In this document: piece after piece, positions 55,960-64,000 of the stretch | Numbering within the stretch: position 1 is the first letter of the stretch | How the letters are laid out: every line of letters starts with the position of its first letter | Assembly (NCBI GenBank): GCA_029959085.1 | Contig: JARWIR010000031.1 | Span: forward strand, 310,001 to 374,000 | Direction of reading: 5' to 3' | Length of the DNA stretch: 64,000 bases | From: Nemophila menziesii | Taxonomy: Eukaryota; Streptophyta; Magnoliopsida; Boraginales; Hydrophyllaceae | Program-made: the position numbers and the translations under genes | The notes under the pieces: model-generated | Database searches by the model: none | What the model was told of the DNA's origin: nothing | Seen by the model: the letters and a program-made list of their open reading frames with translations, nothing else

Positions 55960-56322
55960 CTGACCGGCATACCTGCGGAATCGCCGGCATACCGGTGCTG
56001 AAGCTCTTCTTTTTTGTAACTATCGACAATAAACCCGAATCGACAACCCGAGTCCTCGTGTTCTTGAGCGCCGGCATATCAGTCACCTGGGCGGCATATA
56101 CCGGTGCGCTGTTTTGCTCAAAACCTAGCTTCGTCAAAAAACCCGAGTCATGAAACCCGAGGGCTCGTGTTTTTCCTCTGGCCGGCATACCGGTGGTTTG
56201 GGCGGCATACCGGTGAGGCCCTTGAATTTTTTCTACCTCTCGGCAAAACCCCCGAATCCTACAACCCAAGGGCTCGTGTTTCCCCACCGGCATACCGGTG
56301 GTTTGACCGGCCTACCGGTCAG
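55960..56322 (-). repeat. GC-rich palindromic array, element 5
   Basis: Here the motif is CCGGCATACCGG(T), at least six copies or variants, alternating with 'aacccgag..ctcgtgtt' modules (55 to 130 bp apart). It fills the same place as the CGGTATACCG arrays of elements 2 and 6, with a consistent T-to-C change on one side. Confidence 0.85.
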
Positions 56323-56551
56323 TAGTCTGAAATTTTCCCATGTTTTTTCTTTTCCATTCCTTAGCACCCCAAACTCAATTCCTGCACCATTAACACACTA
56401 CCTTTCTCATTTCTTTTAAGTGTAGACACAAAGACTCGATGATTACTTAATATTATACACTAGGAATTGAAAAACAGCAAGCAATAAACTAATATACAAT
56501 TGAAATGGCTTTTGTTTAACATTGTTAAGCTCGACGGTTTACCTCTCGCAT

Positions 56552-57010
56552 CTATTCAGGTTCAAGGAGGTACATGACCTCCCTAGGACGTGGATCCACC
56601 ATGCGATTAGTATCCTCGCCTCCACGATAAATTTTAAATCGATGGCCATTCACCATAAAGGTGCGGTTCTCGATTGGGTGTTCAATCTCTATAGCTCCAT
56701 GAGGCGTAACCTTTGTCACAACGTACGGACCAGACCACTTCGATCTCAACTTACTTGGATAATTACTGAACTTGGAGTTGTATTTCAGGACCTTCTGTCC
56801 AACTTCAAAATTCTTCATACGGATACGATTATCATGCTATCTCTTAGTATTCTTCTTATAAAGTTTACCGTTTTCATAGGCATGTAACCGAAACTCATCA
56901 AGTTCATTCAACTTCATCATACGATTCTCACCGACCAAAGCAGGATCTAAATTCCACTGCGCTATCGCCCAATATGCACCTAATTCAAGTTCAAGAGTTA
57001 AGTGACAAGC
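56552..57010 (-). pseudogene. Element 5 integrase C-terminal fragment
   Basis: From the insertion point: A-C-H-L, A-Y-W-A-I, N-R-M-M-K-L-N-E-L-D-E-F-R, then a stop where elements 1 and 6 have Trp (W-H-D), then F-S-N-Y-P-S-K-L-R-S-K-W-S-G-P-Y-V-V-T-K-V and R-T-F-M-V-N-G-H-R. It ends at 56552. The catalytic core lies beyond element 6. Confidence 0.85.
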
Positions 57011-57015
57011 CTTAC

Positions 57016-58788
57016 TGGTGGGTCCTAGGGTGTTATAAAATTAAGTGCAAAATAAAGGAACCACTTAACCGCAAGTGTACGGTTGTCCCAAGTAATATAT
57101 GATAAACAAGTTCGTTCTCAGGGACGGATTAGGTTCAACCCAAATATTAATCAAGTAGTAGGAATAATTGCTAAACAGAAAATAAAAGATAATAATTTTT
57201 GTTTGGTTTTTATAAATTAAAAGATGCAAAATAAACTAAAGGCTAAAATTAAATTAACAGATGGGAAATAAAACAAATAAATGACTAACTTCAGATAAGA
57301 TAGATACTTGAGTCTCGCAAAGGAATCCACTTAATCAATATAATCTATACTATGTTTAAGGGTAGAATTGGAATTATAATATTAGTCGGGACTCTAATAT
57401 CTTCTAGCCCCCTGTCGGGTGGACCTAGAAGCTATCCTAAAGTATCATAAACACCTGTATGGTCGAATATGCCTCTTCAGATGATATGATTTTACCTCTT
57501 TGGTTATGTAATTAGTTAAGCATGTCGGTCAATAACGGACATTACACGGGTATTACCTAGATCTGCATTCAAACCCCCCTGTCGGATGATCACTTCGCCA
57601 CTAAAGTGAATAGCCCAAATACTAACAGCTAAATCTAGTTGTTCCTAAAAGAATTAGTAATGAAAACAAAGTAATATCCAATATATAAAACTCAATCCTA
57701 TTTAAATCTAAACAATCCCAAATTCAAAACATAGATTAATTAATTAAGGTTCATCCCTTTTATGCGATTCTCAAGTATAAAGAAATTTAGCTCATAATGA
57801 AATTAAAAACTAACATAAAAGAAAAGGAATTCATGTTTCAATTACAAAAGATAGATAAAAACCTAAAGGGTTGAATGACTATTGTTGGAAGAACAGGATT
57901 CCTCCAGCTTCTAATTTCTTCTCTCCTTCGTGCTCTGACCTGAAAACCTTAAGCCTCTTGTTTAATTCTCTGAAGTGTGTGAAAGTAGGAGGTTAAGGGG
58001 TGTATTTATAGGTGTTGGAGGACCCTAGGTCGAATTTGCTTGGAGTGGAAGACAAGTTAAGGACTCTCAGATTCGTAGCTCTAAATTCTAGGAAAGGTAA
58101 GATTTTTCTGTTGATTTGATTTGGTCATATCGTTTTCAATACTTATCCATTTGAGAAGTTCCAATATATAAAACTGCTTTTCTTGGAAAGAGCTTTCTAT
58201 CGGTGCAGACCACTCGTCTAGAACCCATTCCAATCTTTAATTATGAATTAATCTTTAAAACGTGGCTGGAATTTCAGATTTCAAAAGACAACTTTATCTT
58301 TTCCTTCTTTGAATAAATCTTTCCTAAATCTTCTTATTTCCATGTAAATCTTCTTTCCTTTCATCTTTATCTTGACTTGGTCTCTAAGTAATTACCATTT
58401 ATCTTTTAAAGCTTCACATTAAATAAATAATTAAACCGCATATGCTAAAAAAGAATAAATCAAGAAATCAAGAAATCGAAATAGGAAAGTGTACTCTAAA
58501 AATAGAAACTCGACTAGAAATCATTTCCTAACACTCTAAAATACACTAAGACTTTATTCTCACTTTTTCTCCTTGGATTGGTCTTTCATGAGATTCAAGA
58601 ACCGATTAACTTTACATTAAAAATAGTCAAATTTACGTACAAAAGCTCAGATTCTGCAAATAGTTAATTTCCAAGGGGAGGAAGTGTAATATGATTAATT
58701 AAGCCTAAAAGTCTATCAAATAAGTCATTTATTCACCTAAAAATATGTCTCTAAGGGGCTAATAATTAGAACAAATCGGAAGACATCA
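57016..58788 (-). repeat. Element 6 3' LTR
   Basis: 1773 bp, from 'gaagacatca' (58788) to TGGTGGGTCC (57016). TATA near 58000 ('gtgtatttatagg'). Same family as the solo LTR but without its 92-bp triplication. Confidence 0.92.
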
Positions 58789-60262
58789 AGACCCCAAACT
58801 CAAACCTTTGTCGTCCCGACAAAGTAAAATAAAAACAAAGGATCTTTTAGGTGAACGCAGTAGGTAGAATCTAGTAAATAATCCCAAAGCAAAACTTAAA
58901 ACAAATCTCATATAGTCTAACCTAGGAATTAATATACACCTACACTTATCATGCAAAATCAAATACAAAACATTATCAATCCAAAATTAGTTTCACAATG
59001 CTAGAAGGTTACGCTTAATACTTATCTCAAGATGGTGGCTATAGGGTGTTCCTCGATCTTTACTTGCTTTGAACGCTCCACTTAGCATATTCCCTATTAA
59101 CTCACTGTGCATCTAGGAATCACGAGGTCTTTACGGTTTTAGCATAGGCTGAAGGACGGTATGGTATGTATATTTGGTAAATTCGAAGTGAGCTTTTGGC
59201 TCTCTCCTCACTTACCATCAACAAACTGTCCAAGAGCTTGAGTTTACACTCAAATTACGTTCTCACTCAACCCAATTGACGCGCTTAATTAGCGTCCCCA
59301 AATTAACCCAATAAGCACTAAGGATGATTCACTTAAAAATTTCCACTTTGCCGGTCCGAATATATTTTCTTTTTAAATCATTCATTTTTTCTTTTCTTTT
59401 CTTATAGCTATGACTCTCTTTTTTAATGTTGAGATATCATGCTATTTTTCCTAGTTATGCCTCTTCATAACTTGAGCTCGAAGCTTCTTTTCCATTCACT
59501 ATTACCCCGGCAAAGGGTTACAATATAATAAACCTTTGAATCATCATCATGTATAGCACAAAACATCATTGATAAGCTCAAAAATCCCAACCCAATTTAA
59601 ATTCCCATATAGTGGACCCACCACCCCAAACTCAAGCTCAAGACAGGAAGTCTCAGGATCGTGATTCAAGTGCGGGTCATATGGTCATGCCTAATAATCT
59701 AAAGGGAAATTGGCTTATAATGTGGCAACAAAAGAAAGGCTTAAAGGCTAAAAATTTGTCTAAGAAGGATAAAATTAATTCAGGGATAGACAGCCAAAAA
59801 GGTATCAAAGGGCTAACAAAGAAACTGCCTCTATCATCTTCCTATTTACACAACTTGCCTCTAGTTCATACCTAAGTGGGTTCTCTACTCATTTAGATCT
59901 CACGTTCTACAAACCACCTATTATTCTTAAGCACAAGTTTACTTCTTTTGCATTGTTCATTAATTTTTCCTATCAATTATCTCATATTTGCATGAAATCA
60001 AAGTTCAGCTTCATACTAACTCCTAAAGTCAACTATTTTCTATCATTAATTCACAAAAAGCATGCTTGATGGGGGCATTTAAAATTCTCTGCAATTATCG
60101 CAACCCTAAGATTAATTTTATTGAAAGCATGTAAAGCACAAAAAATTGGGATGAGGTAACGAACCCCACCCCAAACTCAAAAATGAGTCGTGTCCCCACG
60201 ACTCGAAAAAGACTCAATAAAGCAATAAAATTAAACTAAAACTAACTAGTGCCTACCATCAA
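58789..60262 (-). other. Element 6 polypurine tract and 3' region
   Basis: Polypurine tract (reverse of 'agaccccaaactcaaac') at 58789-58805; conserved block about 59187-59240; PPT-like words at about 59618 and 60165. Non-coding. Confidence 0.8.
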
Positions 60263-60715
60263 TTAAGAAGAAGAATTAAAACGGGGTACCTGGCCATGAA
60301 GATCCATCTTGTCCTCCTCCGAAGGGGAAGAATAATTATCAATATCCATTTACAAAGTTACCTCTTCCAATGTTGACTTAATCTGTGTAATTTCCTTCCA
60401 AAGTGCTCCGATGTCTAGTCGTAAAAGTTCGAATTCTTGTTGCAAATTGCGAGCCCATGGAGGAGTACCAGAATTAGTTTGAGAAGAAGAAGAACCTTGA
60501 ACTTGAATTTGTGTCTTGTCTTTAGGCTTTGATGATACCCTCATCCTTGTTGTTGATTTCTTGTGTTGTGGTGGTGCAGGTGCCTTTTCTTCATGTTTTT
60601 CAGTAGGCTCATCAAGATTGATGGCCTTTTCAATTGTGGAACCAGGAAAATTCTTATTCTTCCCTAGGATACAACACTTCCTCTTATAATCCAAAGCATC
60701 TGTTCTGTTTGTCAT
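60263..60715 (-). pseudogene. Element 6 short accessory ORF with an early stop
   Basis: Starts M-T-N-R-T-D-A-L-D-Y-K-R-K-C-C-I-L-G-K-N-K. Shares T-I-E-K-A-I-N-L-D-E, T-R-M-R-V-S-S, K-T-Q-I-Q-V-Q-G-S-S-S-S and P-P-W-A-R-N-L-Q-Q-E-F with the other two copies. A TAA at 60350-60352 stops it at 121 codons. The same frame then runs through the acidic tail (E-E-D-K-M-D-L-H-G-Q) to 60263. Function unknown. Confidence 0.78.
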
Positions 60716-60980
60716 GGTTGATTTGACCCCAAACTCAAGTTATACCAAGGATAGAATAAAGTTAAGAAAACTTGGTATAGCTTGAGTTTCTTGCTTGCAT
60801 TAAATGAAGGAAGGTAGTTCTTGATGAATCTTGGAAGAATTCTTGGAAGCTTGATGATCTTGGTTGTGTTTAATGGTGTTTTGTGATGAATTTGATGAAG
60901 AGGATATGTTTATGGAGGATGGAGGAGAGATTTAATGATGTTAATGTGTTTGTTGTGGAGGTTTAATCAAGCTTCAAGGT

Positions 60981-60989
60981 GTTTTTATA
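60981..60989 (-). promoter_or_regulatory. Putative internal TATA box, element 6
   Basis: Sense CCCTATAAAAACACC, a good plant TATA box, 266 bp before the accessory start; a CA-rich leader lies between (60716-60980). Confidence 0.52.
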
Positions 60990-61080
60990 GGGTTGGGAGC
61001 TGGAAAATTCGTTTGGAAGAGGCTAGGGTTTGCTTGTGATAGGGTAAGAGTTGTATTAGGTAACAACCTCTTCAAAACCG

Positions 61081-61413
61081 ACATACCGCGGTATACCGGG
61101 CATGACCTCCGGTATACCGGACCCAACAGCTCTTCATTTTTTTCGTCTCTGCCAAGACCCCGTGATATATATCCCGTGGCACGGGTTTTTGCTACTGTTC
61201 AATATCTCTTCTCCGTCCAAAAACCCGCGGTACCTAACCCGTGGTACGGGTTTTTCCTCCTGCGGTATACCGGACATATCACGCGGTATACCGGACCGCG
61301 CATCGACAATTTTTTTTCCATTCTGTATAAAACCCGCGTTAGTAACACGTGACACGGGTTTTCTTCCTGCGGTATACCGAAGTTTTGGGGCGGTATACCG
61401 GACCTCGCGCCGA
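61081..61413 (-). repeat. GC-rich palindromic array, element 6
   Basis: The cleanest array. CGGTATACCG or CCGGTATACCGG occurs six times (about 61088, 61111, 61262, 61284, 61370, 61391). It alternates with CCCGTGGCACGGG (61173-61185), CCCGTGGTACGGG (61238-61250) and 'cacgtgacacggg' (about 61346), each beside a T-run on the plus strand and hence an A-run in the sense strand. Unit length is about 85-110 bp. Confidence 0.88.
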
Positions 61414-61619
61414 ATTTTTCCCTTGAATTTCTTCTTTCGTTTCCTAGCACCCCAAACTCGATTCCTGCACCATTAACACACTACCCTTCTCATTTCTTTA
61501 AAAGTAGACACTAAAACTTGACACTAACTTAGAATTATACACTAGGAATTGAAAAACTTAAAGCACTAAACTAATATACAATGAAATGGCTTTTGTTTAA
61601 CGTTGTTAAGCTCGACGGG

Positions 61620-61982
61620 CTATTCAGCTTGAAGGAGGTACATGACCTCCCCCAGATGTGGATCAACTCTGTGATTGGTATTCTCGCCTACATGGTAAAG
61701 TTTTAGACGATGCCCATTCACCATGAAGGTGCGTTGCTCGTCTGGATTCTCGATCTCTATCGCTCCATGAGGCGTAACTTTGGTCACCACGAACGGACCA
61801 GACCACTTTGATCTCAACTTGCCCGGATAATTGCTGAACTTGGAGTTATACTTAAGGAGCATCTGTCCAACTTTATATTTCTTCTCACGAATGCGATTGT
61901 CATGCCATCTCTTCGTTTTTTCCTTGTAAAGTTTGGCATTCTCATAGGCATGAAATCGAAACTCGTCAAGTTCATTCAACTT
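61620..61982 (-). pseudogene. Element 6 integrase C-terminal end (split by the solo LTR)
   Basis: [43 protein letters not shown] and R-T-F-M-V-N-G-H-R-L-K-L, ending at 61620 without a break. Its upstream part resumes at 63955-64000 (D-P-T-L-A-A-K-N-R-M-M-K-L) across the insertion, in the same frame once one TSD copy is removed. Confidence 0.88.
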
Positions 61983-63949
61983 TGATGTCTCCTGATTTGT
62001 TCTAATTATTAGCCCCTTGGAGACATCCTTTTAGGTGAATAAATGACTTATTTGATAGAATTTTAGGCTTTATTGATCATATTACACTTTCTCCCCTTGG
62101 AAATTAACTATTTGCAGAATCTGAGTTTTTTTGCCTAAATTTGACTATTTTTAATGCAAAGTTAATTGGTTCTTGAATCTCATGAAAGACCAATCCAAGG
62201 AGAAAAAGTGAGAATAAAGTCTTAGTGTATTTTAGAGTGTTAGGAATGATTTTGAGTCGAGTTTCTATTTTTAGAGTACACTTTCCTATGTCGATTTCTT
62301 GATTTCTTGATTTATTCTTTTTAAGCATATGCGGTTTAATTATTTATTTAATGTGAAGCTTTAAGAGATAAATGGTAATTACTTAGAGACCAAGTCAAGA
62401 TAAAGATGAAAGGAAAGAAGATTTACATGGAAACAAGAAGATTTAGGAAAGATTTATTCAAAGGAGGAAAATATAAAGCTGCCTTTTGAAATCTGAAAAT
62501 CCAGCCACGTTTTAGAGATAAAATCATAATAAAATATTGACATGGATTCTGGACGAGTGGTCTGCACCAATAGAAAGCTCTTTCCAAGACAAGCAGTTTC
62601 ATATATTGGAACTTCTCAAACAGATAAGTATTGAAAAAGATATGACCAAAACAAATCAGCAGCAAATCTTACCTTTCCTAGAATATAGAGCTACGAATTT
62701 GAGAGTCTTTGACTTGTCTTCCACTCCAAGCAAAATTCGACCTAGGGTCTTCCAACACCTATAAATACACCCCTTAACCTCCTACTTTCACACACTTCAG
62801 AGAATTACACAAGAGGCTTAAGGTTTTCAAGTCAGAGCAAGAAGGCAAGGAGAAGCTAGTGCTGGAGGAGTCCTGTTCTTCCATCATCAGTCATCTTAAC
62901 CTTTAGGTTCTTTATTTTCTTTATGTAATTCGAAACTATGAATTCCTTTATTTTAATTTTAGTTTTTCATTCCGTTATGAACTAATTTCTTTAGTACTTG
63001 AGAATCGCTATATGGGTTGAACTTAATTCTGTTTAATTTATGTTTTTCGAATTTGGGATTTAATGGTTTAAATTAGACTAGGTATTTTGTGTTGACTATT
63101 ATTTTGTTTTAATTACTAATTTTGAAGTCATGAATCAAACTTAGCTCATAGTAATTAGGCTATTTCATATAGTGGCGTATGGATCACCTTGACGGGGGGG
63201 TTTAATTACAGACTTAGATAATAGAGGCATAGTATCCGTTATTGACCTTGACATGCTTAACTAACCATGCAGCCAATGAGGTAAATTATTATTCATCTGA
63301 AAGTAGCTTATATTCACCCTGGCGGGGTTTGTAATACCGTATGATAGCTCTTAGGTCCACCCTGACGGGGGCTAGGAGATATTAGAGTCTGACTAGCACA
63401 ATAATATCAGTTTAGCCCTTAAACAGAAAAATGAATTAGATAGGTTAGGTGAAACCCTTGCGAGGATCAAGTACTCTTTCTCATCTGAAGTTTAATTCTC
63501 TTTAGTTGAAACTCTTTCTCAGATGAATTAGATAGGTTAGGTGAAACCCTTGCGAGGATCAAGTACTCTTTCTCATCTGAAGTTTAATTCTCTTTAGGTG
63601 AAACTCTTTCTCAGATGAATTAGATAGGTTAGGTGAAACCCTTGCGAGGATCAAGTACTCTTTCTCATCTGAAGTTTAATTCTCTTTTACTTGCTTTATT
63701 TTATTTCTAGTTAATTAATTTAGTCTTTATTTTATTTGCATCTTTTAATTTATAAAAACCAAACAAAAATCTTTACTTTATTTTTCTGTTAAGCAATTAT
63801 TCTTACTTTTTGATTAATACCTGAGTTGTGCCTAATCCGTCCCTGCGAACGAACTCGATTTATCGAATATTACTTGGACAACCGTACACTTGCGGTGATT
63901 GTGGTTCCTTTACTTTTGCATTGATTTATAAACACACCAGGACCCACCA
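61983..63949 (+). mobile_element. Solo LTR of the element 5/6 family
   Basis: TGATGTCTCCTG to GACCCACCA, with a perfect TSD AACTT at 61978-61982 and 63950-63954. No internal region: it is the product of LTR-LTR recombination of a former element. TATA in 'acctataaatacacccc' at about 62758. Opposite orientation to its host, element 6. Confidence 0.95.
63433..63687 (+). repeat. 92-bp tandem triplication inside the solo LTR
   Basis: Units begin 'gaattagataggttaggtga' at 63433, 63525 and 63617, exactly 92 bp apart and nearly identical; the third is incomplete. The related LTRs at 41946 and 57016 have a single copy. Confidence 0.95.
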
Positions 63950-63954
63950 AACTT

Positions 63955-64000
63955 CATCATACGATTCTTTGCAGCTAAGGTTGGATCCATATTCATCTTC
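63955..64000 (-). pseudogene. Element 6 integrase, upstream piece
   Basis: Forty-six bases continuing the integrase frame beyond the solo LTR; runs off the window. Confidence 0.75.

Larger units (their letters stand above)
41946..57015 (-). mobile_element. Element 5: Athila-like element split by elements 4 and 6
   Basis: Pieces in sense order: integrase end (57010-56552), palindrome array, TATA-like box, short accessory ORF, 3' region (55125-54239 and 44388-43760), LTR (43759-41946). Element 4 sits in the 3' region with duplication CCATG, and element 6 sits in the integrase gene at 57016. Upstream gag-pol and the 5' LTR must lie beyond element 6, outside the window. Confidence 0.85.
57016..64000 (-). 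mobile_element. Element 6: Athila-like element, runs off the window
   Basis: LTR 57016-58788, 3' region, short accessory ORF 60263-60715, array, integrase end (61982-61620, continuing at 63955-64000). It inserted into the integrase gene of element 5; the left flank is CTTAC, and the matching duplication would be outside. It is itself interrupted by the solo LTR. Confidence 0.88.

Noticed and set aside
55898..56419. ORFs on both strands in the element 5 array
   Set aside because: Same reason: repeated units lacking stops.
61173..61190. CCCGTGGCACGGG followed by TTTTT, like an intrinsic terminator
   Set aside because: The T-run follows the hairpin only on the antisense strand; in the sense RNA an A-run precedes it, and bacterial-type termination does not apply to plant pol II.
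61081..61413. CRISPR-like array
   Set aside because: Units are palindromic, diverged and unevenly spaced without unique spacers, in a plant retroelement.
60993..61476. ORFs on both strands in the element 6 array
   Set aside because: Same reason; repeated peptide units only mirror the DNA repeat.

Overview
The window is nuclear DNA of a flowering plant, very probably a eudicot. It is AT-rich and made mostly of nested retrotransposons. It holds one host gene with plant GT-AG introns, an ALMT (aluminium-activated malate transporter) family member on the minus strand, and plant-type MITEs. No species can be named from the sequence alone, and nothing bacterial or organellar is seen.

Layout: 1-2100 is a PIF/Harbinger-like end abutting a broken L1 LINE (minus). 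A (CA)n(TA)n microsatellite (2751-2860) and the RNase H end of a Copia element follow. Element 1 (3697-14502, plus) is a nearly complete Athila-type Ty3/gypsy element with TSD GGGAG. A CACTA-like end lies at 14924. Element 2 (15546-25265, minus, TSD CATAA) carries gag and protease but lacks reverse transcriptase, RNase H and the integrase core. A second Copia remnant is at 25610-27230. The ALMT-like gene (27730-30781) has six inferred exons that join into 516 codons; a hAT MITE sits in intron 2 and a Stowaway-like MITE forms most of intron 5. Element 3 (31161-38010, plus) is an old element without pol. A second LINE 3' part (minus) is at 38760-41640. From 41946 to the window end there is a nest: element 5 (minus) was entered by element 4 (44389-54238, TSD CCATG, same family as element 2) and by element 6 (57016 to beyond the window). 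Element 6 was entered by a solo LTR (61983-63949, TSD AACTT).

The six Athila-like elements share a module downstream of pol: a spacer, a GC-rich array of short palindromes, a TATA-like box, a CA-rich leader of roughly 260-400 nt, an accessory ORF beginning M-T-N-R (only a degenerate trace in element 3), a long 3' region with a conserved block, and a polypurine tract. Elements 1, 5 and 6, which have integrase, carry a short ORF of about 155 codons. Elements 2 and 4, which lack RT, carry a 400-codon ORF resembling the Pfam 'putative plant transposon protein' family. That ORF is fully open in element 4 although its gag-protease is broken. Sharing of the asparagine-tRNA-unlike, tRNA-Asp-type primer site and of the LTR ends suggests that elements 2 and 4 were mobilised by partners such as element 1.

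Boundaries were set by eye from repeated ends, TSDs and family motifs. Domain limits are approximate, and family names were assigned without database searches.
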